A stretch of 64,000 nucleotides of DNA from an uncultured Eubacteriales bacterium. GTDB lineage: Bacteria > Bacillota > Clostridia > Oscillospirales > CAG-272. A program made the translations under genes and the position numbers. Shown here piece by piece: positions 25,631-34,424 of the stretch; the stretch's first letter is position 1; every line of letters begins with the position of its first letter. The DNA is taken from contig CAKROZ010000001.1 in assembly GCA_934373635.1 (NCBI GenBank), forward strand, positions 248,001 to 312,000, in the 5' to 3' direction. The notes under the pieces are model-generated. The model was not told the origin of the DNA, did not search any database, and saw nothing but the letters and a program-made list of their open reading frames with translations.

Positions 25631-27052
25631 ATGAGAAGAACCAAAATCGTATGCACACTCGGCCCTGCGTGCGCGGATGAAAAAACCATGGAGGAGATGC
25701 TCCGTGCGGGCATGAACGTCGCGCGCTTCAACTTTTCGCACGGAGATCACGCTTACCACAAAAAGATGATGGACACCTTCCGCCGTGTCCGCGACAGGCT
25801 GAAACTCCCTGCCGCCGTCATGCTCGATACCAAGGGTCCCGAGATCCGTCTCGGCACCTTTGAGGGCGGGCGCGTCACCCTGCACGAGGGAGATACCTTC
25901 ACCCTTACGACAAAGGAGACGGTCGGCACCGCCGAGCGCGCCTATATCAATTTCGCGGGACTTCCCGCACAGGTCGGAGAAGGGGTGAGGATCCTCATCG
26001 ACGACGGGCGTGTCGCGCTTCGCGTCACGGGAACGACGGACAGCGAGGTCGTCACTGCGGTCGAGATCGGCGGTGTCGTCTCGGACAGAAAGAGCATCAA
26101 CCTGCCGAACCACCCGATCGAGATGCCCTATATCGGGGAAAAGGACGAGGCGGATCTTCTCTTTGCCGTCAGGGAGAAGGTGGACTTCGTTGCCGCCTCC
26201 TTCGTCAGACGGAAGGAGGACGTGATCGCCCTGCGCAACTTCCTTAACTATCACGGCGGACATTCCGTTCGCATTATCTCAAAGATCGAGAACATCGAGG
26301 GCGTACAGAACTTCGAGGAGATCCTGAAACATTCCGACGGTATCATGGTTGCCCGCGGCGACATGGGTGTCGAGATCGAATTTGAGAAGCTCCCCGGAAT
26401 TCAGAAGCGTTTCATTCGTCAGTGCTACCGCTCGGGTAAGGTCGTGATTACCGCGACGCAGATGCTCGAATCCATGATCCATTCGGCGACGCCGACGCGT
26501 GCCGAGATCACCGACGTTGCCAACGCCGTCTTCGACGGGACGAGCGCGGTCATGCTCTCGGGTGAGACCGCCGCGGGCGACCATCCCGCGCTTGTCGTCC
26601 GCACGATGGCAAAGATTGCGGAGCAGGCGGAGTGCGACGCCTTTGAGATGGACGCGTACCGCAATCTCAGCTGTGACATCGACGAGTCCGATCTCACCAA
26701 CGCCATCTGCGACGCCGCCGTTACTACCGCCCGCGACCTTCAAGCCGAGATTATCATCGCCGTGACGAAATCGGGTGCCACCGCTCGTCGCGTTTCGAAA
26801 TTCCGTCCGCACGAGGTCATTCTCGCCGCCACACCCGAGGAAAAGACCTATCATCAGCTTTCGCTTTCGTGGGGTGTTTTTCCCGTGCTCTCTCTTTACC
26901 AGAGCGATACGGAGACCCTCTTTCTTCATTCCATCGATTGCGCGAAGCAGGTCGGACTTGCCAAGGCGGGGGATCGCGCCGTCATTACCGCGGGCGTCCC
27001 GCTGAACCTATCGGGCACCACCAACCTTTTGAAGGTGCAGACGGTCGACTGA
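25631..27052 (+). CDS. pyk: Pyruvate kinase
   Basis: A 473-residue glycolytic enzyme that transfers phosphate from phosphoenolpyruvate to ADP. It has the N-terminal MRRTKIVCTLGPA, NVARFNFSHGDH, the MLDTKGPEIR strand, the B domain, and the signature with the catalytic Lys in IISKIENIEGV. The metal site is MVARGDMGVEI, followed by KRFIRQCYRSGKVVITATQMLESM. The C-terminal allosteric domain is present, but the extra PEP-utiliser-like domain of Bacillus-type enzymes is absent. The gene starts 50 bp after the PII-like gene with no terminator. The tandem words CATAGTCTGAATAGTCTGAA lie in that gap. Confidence 0.97.
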   Translation: MRRTKIVCTLGPACADEKTMEEMLRAGMNVARFNFSHGDHAYHKKMMDTFRRVRDRLKLPAAVMLDTKGPEIRLGTFEGGRVTLHEGDTFTLTTKETVGTAERAYINFAGLPAQVGEGVRILIDDGRVALRVTGTTDSEVVTAVEIGGVVSDRKSINLPNHPIEMPYIGEKDEADLLFAVREKVDFVAASFVRRKEDVIALRNFLNYHGGHSVRIISKIENIEGVQNFEEILKHSDGIMVARGDMGVEIEFEKLPGIQKRFIRQCYRSGKVVITATQMLESMIHSATPTRAEITDVANAVFDGTSAVMLSGETAAGDHPALVVRTMAKIAEQAECDAFEMDAYRNLSCDIDESDLTNAICDAAVTTARDLQAEIIIAVTKSGATARRVSKFRPHEVILAATPEEKTYHQLSLSWGVFPVLSLYQSDTETLFLHSIDCAKQVGLAKAGDRAVITAGVPLNLSGTTNLLKVQTVD

Positions 27053-27082
27053 CCGAAAAAACGAAAAAAAAGGAGGTCTCCC

Positions 27083-28618
27083 GTGAGAAAGCTTTGCCGT
27101 ATTTTCTTTTCCCGTTACACGGTGTCGGCGATCGCCATTCTTTTGGAGCTTGCTTTCTATTCCGTTCTTTTGTCGAACCTTGCGACGCTCTCGCCGATCT
27201 GGCTGATCCTCATCCTTTTGTCCCACATCGGCGCGCTCGTTGCCATCATCAACCGTGAGGTAAACCCCGAGTACAAGGTCTCGTGGATTATCGTGGTGAC
27301 GGTGCTCCCCATCTTCGGTCTTGTCCTCTACATCGTTTTTTACAGGCGGCGCCTCTCCCGCAAGGAGACGCGCCACATGAGAAAGGTCGTCGGGGTACAT
27401 AGACTCGGCCCGCAGGCGAGCCGCGATCCCTTCAACGAGCTGGCGAAGGAGTCCCCCGCCGCGGCGGGGAAGGCGATGGCGATCCTCTCCGACGATCCCC
27501 TCGCCGATGTTTATGCCGATACGCAGTCGCATATCTATCCCGAGGGGGCGGACATGTACCGCGCCATGCTGACCGATCTGCGCCGCGCCGAGCGCTATAT
27601 CTTCTTTGAATTCTTCATTATCGAGGACGGAAAGATGTGGCGCGGGATCCATGAGATCCTGCTTCAGAAGATCGCCGCGGGCGTCGAGGTTCGCATGATC
27701 TACGACGACATCGGCTGTATGAGCACGTTGCCGAGCCATTATGACAGGACTCTGCGCGAGGAGGGCATCGACTGCCATCGTTTCGGAAGGATCACGCCGA
27801 AGGCGACCGCCGCGCACAACAACCGCGACCACAGAAAAATTCTCGTGATCGACGGAAGGGTCGCCTATACGGGCGGCATCAACATTGCCGACGAATATAT
27901 CAATCAGAAGGAGCGCTTCGGACATTGGAAGGACGGCGGCATCCGTGTCACGGGTTCCGCGGTCGCGGCACTTCTCCGTCTCTTCCTCGCAAACTTCGAC
28001 CTTGCCGCAAGGAGCGTGACGAAGACCGATGATTATCTCGCTTCGGTGCGCCCCGCAGAGTCGGACGGCGGTTACTATATCCCCTTCGGAAGCGGCCCCT
28101 ATCCGATGTACAAGCGGTCGACGGGAAAGGACGCTTTCATCGATATCATCAACCAATCGCAATCTTATGTTTACATTACGACCCCGTATCTGATTATTGA
28201 CTTCGATCTGACCGAGGCGCTCTGCCACGCGGCGAAGCGCGGCGTCGATGTCAGGATCGTCACACCGCACATCCCCGATAAGAAGCTCGTCTACCTCATG
28301 ACAAAGAGCGCGTATCCTCACCTCATGGAGTCGGACGTCACGATTTACGAGTACACCCCGGGCTTCATTCACGAAAAGCTCCTTGTCTCGGACGATCTCT
28401 ATGCCGTCGTCGGCACCGTCAACTTCGATTATCGGAGCTTTGCACACCACTTTGAGGACGCCGTATGGATGTACGGCTCACCGACCGTCATTTTCGCGCG
28501 AGACTCCTACCTTTCGACCGTCGCCGACTCGCATAAGGTCACGATGGAGGAGGCGGGGCTCACCTTCTTCGAGAAGGTACTCCGCGACGGCATCCGCATC
28601 TTCGCGCCTCTTCTGTGA
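27083..28618 (+). CDS. cls: Cardiolipin synthase (phospholipase D superfamily)
   Basis: A 511-residue membrane enzyme that makes cardiolipin from two phosphatidylglycerols. Three hydrophobic segments occupy about residues 10-85. Two HKD motifs follow: HRKILVIDG near residue 250 with YTGGINIAD, and HEKLLVSDD near residue 430 with VGTVNFDYRSF. Length and motif spacing match bacterial Cls. The start is a GTG behind AAAGGAGGT, 30 bp after pyk. Which of the Cls subtypes it is cannot be said. Confidence 0.93.
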   Translation: MRKLCRIFFSRYTVSAIAILLELAFYSVLLSNLATLSPIWLILILLSHIGALVAIINREVNPEYKVSWIIVVTVLPIFGLVLYIVFYRRRLSRKETRHMRKVVGVHRLGPQASRDPFNELAKESPAAAGKAMAILSDDPLADVYADTQSHIYPEGADMYRAMLTDLRRAERYIFFEFFIIEDGKMWRGIHEILLQKIAAGVEVRMIYDDIGCMSTLPSHYDRTLREEGIDCHRFGRITPKATAAHNNRDHRKILVIDGRVAYTGGINIADEYINQKERFGHWKDGGIRVTGSAVAALLRLFLANFDLAARSVTKTDDYLASVRPAESDGGYYIPFGSGPYPMYKRSTGKDAFIDIINQSQSYVYITTPYLIIDFDLTEALCHAAKRGVDVRIVTPHIPDKKLVYLMTKSAYPHLMESDVTIYEYTPGFIHEKLLVSDDLYAVVGTVNFDYRSFAHHFEDAVWMYGSPTVIFARDSYLSTVADSHKVTMEEAGLTFFEKVLRDGIRIFAPLL

Positions 28619-28688
28619 ATCCGTACGGGAGCACAGACGGACATAAATACCGAGAACCGCATTTCATTTGCTACGAAGGAGACAAGCT

Positions 28689-29489
28689 ATGGCGCAGGAC
28701 CTTACAAAATTAAGGCAGAAGACCGCCTATATCTGTGATATGGACGGTGTGATCTATCACGGGAACCGCATCATCCCGCACGTGAAGGAATTCGTCGATT
28801 TTCTGAATCGGGGGAAGAAGGATTTCCTCTTTCTGACCAACAGCTCGGAGCGCTCTCCGCGTGAGCTCGCGCAGAAGCTCGGGCGCATGGGGCTCGAGGT
28901 CGGGGAAGATCACTTTTACACGAGCGCCCTTGCCACTGCCTCCTTCCTTGCGGGACAGTGCCCGAACGGCTCGGTGTACGTCGTCGGCGAGCCGGGATTG
29001 ACTTACGCCCTCTACGAGGCGGGCTTCAGCATGAACGATGTCAATCCCGATTACGTCGTGTTCGGCGAGACCCGCTCGCTGAATTACGAGAAGATCGAGA
29101 AGGCGGTGCGCCTCGTTTTCCGCGGCGCGAAGCTCATCGGGACGAACAGCGACATCACGGGTCCCTCCGAGGAGGGGATCGTCCCCGCCTGCCGCGCCCT
29201 CATCTCTCCGATCGAGATGACCACGGGCAATCGCGCGTACTTCGTCGGAAAGCCGAACCCTCTGATTATGCGGCACGCATTGAAGAAGCTCGGCTGTCAC
29301 CGTGAGGACGCCGCGATCATCGGCGACCGCATGGATACCGACATCATCGCGGGCATCGAGAGCGAGATGGATACCGTCCTCGTCCTCTCGGGTGTCACCG
29401 ACGCCGAGGGCGTCTCGAAATTCCCCTACCGCCCCACCTACATCCTCCGCGACGTCGGCGAGATCGCAGGGATCTGCTCGGAGGAATAA
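28689..29489 (+). CDS. HAD-superfamily phosphatase, NagD/subclass IIA type
   Basis: A 266-residue cytosolic HAD hydrolase. The nucleophile motif is YICDMDGVIYHG (Asp-x-Asp), motif II FLFLTNSSERSP, and the metal motif AAIIGDRMDTDI with the preceding Lys in FVGKPNPLIM. The cap domain of subclass IIA lies between. Relatives act on nucleotide or sugar phosphates (NagD, AraL, 4-nitrophenyl phosphatase); the substrate is not evident. I choose the ATG at 28689 behind GAAGGAGACAAG over a TTG seven codons upstream. Degenerate tandem repeats begin at its stop codon. Confidence 0.9.
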   Translation: MAQDLTKLRQKTAYICDMDGVIYHGNRIIPHVKEFVDFLNRGKKDFLFLTNSSERSPRELAQKLGRMGLEVGEDHFYTSALATASFLAGQCPNGSVYVVGEPGLTYALYEAGFSMNDVNPDYVVFGETRSLNYEKIEKAVRLVFRGAKLIGTNSDITGPSEEGIVPACRALISPIEMTTGNRAYFVGKPNPLIMRHALKKLGCHREDAAIIGDRMDTDIIAGIESEMDTVLVLSGVTDAEGVSKFPYRPTYILRDVGEIAGICSEE

Positions 29490-29624
29490 GTTTTTCGTTC
29501 TTCGGCAAGTTTGCAAGGAATCTGTTCGGAAGAATCAGCTTTCCGACCTTCGGCGAGATTGCATAGATTTCGCGGAGGAATCAGTTTTTCGTTCTCCCGC
29601 GAGATGCTTTTCTTCGGAAAATCT
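29484..29624. repeat. Three degenerate 46-48-bp tandem repeats
   Basis: Unit 1 runs 29484-29531, unit 2 29532-29577, unit 3 29578 to about 29624. Each starts GAAT[AC]AG[TC]TTT and contains a TTCGTTCTTCGGC- or CCGACCTTCGGC-like core followed by a GAGAT or AAGTTTGC word. The first unit includes the stop codon of the HAD gene. Confidence 0.6.
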
Positions 29625-29861
29625 CGACGGCGATATAAAATGTAAATTATTCTTCACAAAATAAGCGAAGCGCACGGCATGTACTGTGGTACAGAGCCGC
29701 GCACTTCGCTTTTTTCTTATCCCGAAAATGTGAGGCGGAACGCGTTTTTCTCTCGCGGCATACACTGACTATCGGAGCCGTAGCACGGCACCGGAAGAAA
29801 AAGAGAAGGGATGCCGACCCTGTCGGAAAATGCCCGTACCCGAGGAGGAAACAGACTCAAG
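29490..29861. other. Intergenic spacer before feoA
   Basis: It holds the degenerate tandem repeats, a terminator at 29664-29715 and about 140 bases upstream of feoA. No clear sigma-A promoter for feoAB was found there. Confidence 0.55.
29664..29715 (+). terminator. Terminator hairpin upstream of feoA
   Basis: A 15-bp arm starting AGCGAAGCGC (29664-29678) pairs with 29696-29710 ending CTTCGCT, with two mismatches. A T-run follows. It ends the pyk-cls-HAD transcript. Confidence 0.82.
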
Positions 29862-30092
29862 ATGAAAGAATTCCGAAAGTTATCCGAGCTTTGCCCCGGC
29901 GAATGTGCGTGTGTGCGGGGGCTCTTTACCGCGGGCGCGATGCGCCGCCGATTCCTCGACATCGGACTGGTGGAGGGGACGTCGGTAGAATGCGTGGGAA
30001 GGAGTCCGTGCGGAGATCCTGCCGCCTATCGGATCCGCGGCGCGGTGATTGCCATTCGCTCGGAGGATGCGGCGACAGTTTGTATTCTGTGA
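29862..30092 (+). CDS. feoA: Ferrous iron transport protein A
   Basis: A 76-residue SH3-like cytosolic protein that assists FeoB. Typical features are LSELCPGECACVRGL, the RRRFLDIGLVEGTSVE core and the final AIRSEDAATV strand. The ATG at 29862 gives the standard length; the frame is open 17 codons further upstream but without a family match. It lies 12 bp before feoB, so the two are co-transcribed. Confidence 0.92.
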   Translation: MKEFRKLSELCPGECACVRGLFTAGAMRRRFLDIGLVEGTSVECVGRSPCGDPAAYRIRGAVIAIRSEDAATVCIL

Positions 30093-30104
30093 GGAGAAAA
30101 CACG

Positions 30105-32243
30105 ATGGGGCTGACAAGAAAATCGGTTGGACGGGGCGCGGTGGACGACGCACCGCGGAAGGGAAGGGACGGCGTGCCGACCGTCGCACTGGCGGGCAAC
30201 CCGAATGTGGGGAAGAGCACGGTGTTCAACGCCCTGACGGGGATGCATCAACACACGGGGAACTGGCCCGGGAAGACCGTCGCCTCCGCGATGGGATATA
30301 CGACCTCCCCGAAGGGAAACACGTATGCTCTCGTGGATATCCCCGGGACCTATTCGCTTCTTGCCCATTCGGCGGAGGAAGAGGTCGCGCGGAATTTCCT
30401 TTGCTTCGGCGGCGCCGATATGACGGTGGTCGTCTGCGATGCTACCTGCCTTGAGCGGAACCTGAACCTCGTCCTCCAGACCCTTGAGGTGACCGAGCGC
30501 ACCGTCGTGTGCGTCAATCTCCTTGACGAGGCGGGGAGGCGCGGCGTGCACGTCGACCTTCCCGCCCTGTCGCGTATTCTCGGCGTCCCCGTGGTCGGCA
30601 CGACAGCGAGAAAGAAATCGACCCTCCGTTCGCTCTGCGCCACCCTCGATGCCGTCGGGAAAACGCCCTCTCTCTGCCACCCGACAACGATACGATATCC
30701 CGATGAGATCGAACACGCCGTCGCACGCGTCACATCCGTTTTATCCGAAAAACATATCGAAAATGTAAACATACATTGGCTTTCCATGCGACTCTTGGAG
30801 GGTGACGAACCCTTGATCCGCGAGGCAGAGACCTTTCTCAGACGGGATCTTTTATCGGATGAGGATGTTTCGTCCGCTGTCACGGAGGCACAGGAGATGC
30901 TACTTATGGCGGGCATCGATACCGATATGTACCGCGACATGATCGTCGGTACGCTCGTCGGGCGCGCGGGGGAGATTGCCGCCGCCTGCGTCGGGGCGGC
31001 GAAGCGCCACGCCGCGGGAAGGGACGAGAGGCTTGATCGTCTCCTGACGGGGAAATGGACCGCCTATCCCCTGATGCTCCTGTTCCTCGGCTTCGTGTTC
31101 TTCCTCACCGTCTACGCCGCGAACCTGCCGTCCGCCCTTCTGTCCTCTGGGCTCTTTTATATGGAAGATCGCCTGACCGATCTTTTCGTACTTCTCGGCG
31201 CACCCGCGTGGCTTCACGGGCTTCTCGTGCTCGGCGTGTATCGCACGCTCGCGTGGGTCGTTTCGGTCATGCTCCCACCGATGGCGATCTTTTTCCCTCT
31301 GTTTACCCTTCTTGAGGACGCGGGCTACCTCCCGCGCATTGCCTACAACCTCGACCGCCCCTTTCGCGCCTGCCGCGCCTGCGGGAAGCAGGCGCTGACC
31401 ATGTGCATGGGCTTCGGCTGTAATGCCGCGGGCGTTGTCGGCTGTCGCATTATGGATTCGGGCAGGGAGCGCACGCTCGCCATCCTGACGAACAGCCTCG
31501 TGCCCTGCAACGGACGTTTTCCCATGATGATCACCCTCCTGTCCCTCTTTTTCGTCGGGACGCTCGGCGGGGTGGGAACAACGCTTTCCGTGGCGCTGCT
31601 TCTGACCGCACTGATCCTTCTGTCCGTGCTCGCCACCTTCGGGCTGACGTGGCTTCTTTCCCGCACGCTTCTGCGCGGGGAGCCGTCCTCCTTCACCTTG
31701 GAGCTTCCCCCGTATCGGAAGCCCGAGATCGGGCGCGTTCTGGTGCGCTCCCTCTTTGACCGCACGTTCTTCGTGCTCGGACGCGCGGCGGCGGTCGCCG
31801 CTCCCGCGGGCGCCGTGATCTGGCTCCTTTCCAATCTCACGGTAGGGGAGCAGAGCCTTCTTTCGTATGCCGCGACATTCCTCGATCCCGTCGGCAGATT
31901 CTTCGGCATGGACGGCGTGATCCTGATCGCCTTTTTCCTCGGCTTTCCCGCGAACGAGATCGTCATCCCCGTAATGCTCATGGCGTATACCGCGACGGGG
32001 AACCTCGCCGAGGTCGGCACCGTTGCCGAGATCCGCGAGATCTTCGTGAATGCGGGCTGGACGCCCCTCACGGTGATCACGACCACACTCTTCGCCCTCT
32101 TCCACTTCCCGTGCTCCACGACCCTCCTAACCGTAAAGCGCGAGACGGGAAGCCTGCGCTATACCCTCCTTGCCTTCGTCCTCCCCCTCCTCTTGGGGCT
32201 CGTCTTGTGCTTCCTCGTTACGACGGTGTACAGAATGTTTTAA
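30105..32243 (+). CDS. feoB: Ferrous iron transporter B
   Basis: A 712-residue inner-membrane iron(II) transporter with an N-terminal G domain. G1 is GNPNVGKSTVFNALTG near residue 31, followed by the GNWPGKTV switch I, DIPGTYSL (G3) and VCVNLLDEA (G4-like, NLLD replacing the usual NxxD). A helical GDP-dissociation-inhibitor-like domain leads to two Gate segments: PRIAYNLDRPFRACRACGKQ with GFGCNAAGVVGCRI, and GFPANEIVIPVMLM. About eight to ten membrane helices are present. ATG follows GAGGAGAAAA. Length is standard. The N terminus carries about 25 basic extra residues before the G domain. Confidence 0.95.
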   Translation: MGLTRKSVGRGAVDDAPRKGRDGVPTVALAGNPNVGKSTVFNALTGMHQHTGNWPGKTVASAMGYTTSPKGNTYALVDIPGTYSLLAHSAEEEVARNFLCFGGADMTVVVCDATCLERNLNLVLQTLEVTERTVVCVNLLDEAGRRGVHVDLPALSRILGVPVVGTTARKKSTLRSLCATLDAVGKTPSLCHPTTIRYPDEIEHAVARVTSVLSEKHIENVNIHWLSMRLLEGDEPLIREAETFLRRDLLSDEDVSSAVTEAQEMLLMAGIDTDMYRDMIVGTLVGRAGEIAAACVGAAKRHAAGRDERLDRLLTGKWTAYPLMLLFLGFVFFLTVYAANLPSALLSSGLFYMEDRLTDLFVLLGAPAWLHGLLVLGVYRTLAWVVSVMLPPMAIFFPLFTLLEDAGYLPRIAYNLDRPFRACRACGKQALTMCMGFGCNAAGVVGCRIMDSGRERTLAILTNSLVPCNGRFPMMITLLSLFFVGTLGGVGTTLSVALLLTALILLSVLATFGLTWLLSRTLLRGEPSSFTLELPPYRKPEIGRVLVRSLFDRTFFVLGRAAAVAAPAGAVIWLLSNLTVGEQSLLSYAATFLDPVGRFFGMDGVILIAFFLGFPANEIVIPVMLMAYTATGNLAEVGTVAEIREIFVNAGWTPLTVITTTLFALFHFPCSTTLLTVKRETGSLRYTLLAFVLPLLLGLVLCFLVTTVYRMF

Positions 32244-32420
32244 TTAAGAATTATGAATTATGAATTATGAATGAAATGAGAGCCTTGCGTGTTTTTGAAA
32301 AAGCTAGCGTTTGCGATCCTCGTTCTGCCCCTCCGAAAGGAGTGAAAAGGCAATCAAAACGTAAGCTCCATTCAAAACGACGCAAGGCTCAAGTCAATTC
32401 TTAATTCATAATTCATAATT
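32242..32420. mobile_element. MITE-like element with long imperfect terminal inverted repeats
   Basis: The left end (from 32242) reads AATTAAGAATTATGAATTATG and the right end (32396-32420) is a near inverted copy. Further in, AGCCTTGCG (32281-32289) pairs with CGCAAGGCT (32381-32389). The interior has no ORF. AATTATGAATT-type repeats flanking small non-coding elements occur in many bacteria. The left end overlaps the feoB stop codon. It may also act as a terminator. Confidence 0.65.
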
Positions 32421-32430
32421 TTCAAACCTC

Positions 32431-32459
32431 TTGCTTCTTATAGAAAAATGTGATATCAT
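32431..32459 (+). promoter_or_regulatory. Candidate sigma-A promoter of the LysR gene
   Basis: TTGCTT (32431-32436) and TATCAT (32454-32459) with a 17-bp spacer, about 35 bases before the ATG. It begins just outside the right end of the MITE-like element. Confidence 0.55.
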
Positions 32460-32493
32460 ATAAGAAACCATCACTTTTTCCTATGAGGTGTCT

Positions 32494-33435
32494 ATGACTC
32501 TGCAACAACTCAAATACGCGATCACCATTGCCGAGACCGGCTCCTTCAGCCGCGCGGCGACAAAACTCTATGTCTCTCAGCCCTCCCTGACGGGCGCCGT
32601 CCGCGACCTCGAGCGGGAGATCGGCATCATGGTCTTCCACCGCACGGGGCGAGGCGTCACTCTAACGGCGGAAGGGGCGGACTTCCTCGCCTACGCGAGG
32701 GGGGTATATCAACCCTACCGCGAGCTGCTCGAGCATTACGGAAAGACCGCGAGCCATAAGAAAAAATTCAGCGTCTCCACGCAGCATTTTTCCTTTGCCG
32801 TCAAAGCCTTCGTCGAGACGGTCAAAAACGCCGATACCGAGGAGTACGAGTTTGCCATCCGCGAGACCCGCACCCGCTCGGTGATCGACGACGTGGCGAA
32901 ATTACATAGCGAGATCGGCATTTTACAGCTCTCCGACTTCAACCGTCAGGTGATCGGAAAGCTTTTGCGCTCGGCAAATCTCGAGTTTCACTCCCTCCTT
33001 CGGTGTGAGGCGTGCGTCTATCTTTGGCGCGGACACCCCCTCGCGAAGGAGAAGGAGATCACCTTCAATATGCTCACCGAGTATACCTGTATCTCCTACG
33101 ACCAAGGGGAGGACAGCTCCTTTTATTTTGCGGAAGAGATCCTCTCCACCAACGAGTATTCCCGCACCATCAAGGTCTGCGACCGTGCCACCGTCCTGAA
33201 TCTGATGGTCGGCCTCGGCGGATATACCCTTTGTCCCGGGATCATCTGTGAGGAGCTGAACGGCTCGGATTATATCGCAGTCCCCTTCCGCGCGGACGAC
33301 GAGAACCCCACGGGCAGTATGGAGATCGGCTACATTCAGAGGAAGAACAGCATCCCCTCGGGCATGGCGTCTCTCTATGTCGAAGAGATCGGGAAGTATC
33401 TCTCCCGCTACGACAGCTACGGTCGCGAGATATAA
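32494..33435 (+). CDS. LysR-family transcriptional regulator upstream of metQNI
   Basis: A 313-residue LysR protein. The winged helix-turn-helix is at about residues 1-62 (TLQQLKYAITIAETGSFSRAA, then GRGVTLTAEGADFL). The effector-binding domain follows from about residue 88. The ATG at 32494 is chosen over a GTG two codons upstream; GAGGTG is the ribosome site. It lies about 95 bp upstream of metQ in the same direction, but metQ has its own promoter in between. A role in controlling methionine uptake is suggested only by position. Confidence 0.88.
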   Translation: MTLQQLKYAITIAETGSFSRAATKLYVSQPSLTGAVRDLEREIGIMVFHRTGRGVTLTAEGADFLAYARGVYQPYRELLEHYGKTASHKKKFSVSTQHFSFAVKAFVETVKNADTEEYEFAIRETRTRSVIDDVAKLHSEIGILQLSDFNRQVIGKLLRSANLEFHSLLRCEACVYLWRGHPLAKEKEITFNMLTEYTCISYDQGEDSSFYFAEEILSTNEYSRTIKVCDRATVLNLMVGLGGYTLCPGIICEELNGSDYIAVPFRADDENPTGSMEIGYIQRKNSIPSGMASLYVEEIGKYLSRYDSYGREI

Positions 33436-33469
33436 GGAAAACCTATATCACGATATATGAAAACGGTAT

Positions 33470-33498
33470 TTGACAAATATCCGATGTGGGTGTATAAT
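33470..33498 (+). promoter_or_regulatory. Consensus sigma-A promoter of metQNI
   Basis: TTGACA (33470-33475) and TATAAT (33493-33498), 17-bp spacer. Only about 25 bases separate the expected transcription start from the ATG of metQ, so there is no room for an S-box or T-box leader. Confidence 0.88.
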
Positions 33499-33530
33499 AG
33501 CCTCATCTTTGAGATTTTGAGGTAACTACG

Positions 33531-34388
33531 ATGAAAAAACTGCTTTCCTTCCTTCTTGCCGCCCTGCTTCTTGTCGGCACCGTCCTGACGCTCGCCTCCT
33601 GCGGTGAGAAAAGGATCCGTATCGCCGTCCCGAACGACGCGACCAACGAGGCGCGCGCCCTCCTGCTTTTAGAGGCGCAGGGACTGATCCGCCTGGATCC
33701 CGACGCGGGACTCCTTGCCACCACCCGCGATATTATCGACAATCCCTATAACATCGAATTTGTGGAGATGGAGGCGGCACAGCTGCCCCGTACCCTCGTC
33801 GATGTCGATTATGCCGTCATCAATTCGAACTACGCGATCCCCGCGGGGCTGAATCCCACGAAGGACGCGCTCGGTATCGAGAATTCCTATTCCGCCTATT
33901 CCAACATTCTTGCCGTCAAGGCAGGGAATGAAAACAGCGCGAAAACGCGCGCTCTCGTCGCCGCCCTCTCCTCCGAGCGGGTGAAGACCTATATCGGGGA
34001 GCACTATGCGGGCGCCGTGATCGGCGTCGTCGGGAATACGGGGGACGGCTATGACGCGACTCTCGATTACGCGGCACTTTCGGGCACGACGATCACCGTC
34101 GCCGCCTCTCCCACACCGCACGCCGAGATCCTCGCTGTCGCCGCCGAGATCCTGGGAGAAAAGAACATCACGCTCGACATACGCGAGTTTACCGACTATG
34201 TTCAGCCGAATCACGTCGTCGAGAGCGGAGAGATCGACGCGAACTATTTCCAACATCTTCCCTATCTCGAAAACTTCAACAGTGAGAACGGAACACACAT
34301 CGTCTCGGTGCTTGCCGTTCATGTGGAGCCCATGGGAATTTATTCGAAAAAGTACACAAAACTTGACAATATTAAGGAATCGAAGTAA
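33531..34388 (+). CDS. metQ: Methionine ABC transporter substrate-binding lipoprotein, circularly permuted MetQ/NlpA
   Basis: A 285-residue lipoprotein that should bind methionine outside the cell for MetNI. The signal peptide ends in LASC with lipidated Cys24. Family motifs are all present but in permuted order. Residues about 27-166 match the part that is C-terminal in normal MetQ: IAVPNDATNEARALLLL, QGLIRLDPDAGL, VEMEAAQLPRTLVDVDYAVI and the usual protein end YAGAVIGVV. A linker (167-184) follows. Residues 185-285 match the normal N-terminal part: ITVAASPTPHAEIL, REFTDYVQPNHVV, GEIDANYFQHLPYLE, VHVEPMGIYSKKYTKLD. The protein ends where the normal protein continues into VAVPNDPTN. Each half occurs once and the reading frame is clean. 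The gene lies 36 bp before metN and has its own promoter. Confidence 0.9.
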   Translation: MKKLLSFLLAALLLVGTVLTLASCGEKRIRIAVPNDATNEARALLLLEAQGLIRLDPDAGLLATTRDIIDNPYNIEFVEMEAAQLPRTLVDVDYAVINSNYAIPAGLNPTKDALGIENSYSAYSNILAVKAGNENSAKTRALVAALSSERVKTYIGEHYAGAVIGVVGNTGDGYDATLDYAALSGTTITVAASPTPHAEILAVAAEILGEKNITLDIREFTDYVQPNHVVESGEIDANYFQHLPYLENFNSENGTHIVSVLAVHVEPMGIYSKKYTKLDNIKESK

Positions 34389-34424
34389 AATTTTGACCCA
34401 ATCGAAGGATCGGAGAACATCCGC

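Noticed and set aside
29484..29624. Possible CRISPR array
   Set aside because: Only three units, poorly conserved, directly contiguous without spacers, and no cas genes nearby.
33436..33530. A methionine riboswitch (S-box) or T-box ahead of metQ
   Set aside because: The promoter lies about 32 bases before the start codon, leaving no room for a structured leader.
33531..34388. A frameshift or gene fusion as the explanation for the odd MetQ order
   Set aside because: The frame is continuous, each half occurs once, the signal peptide and stop are in place, and no second binding-protein fragment lies nearby; permutation explains all motifs.
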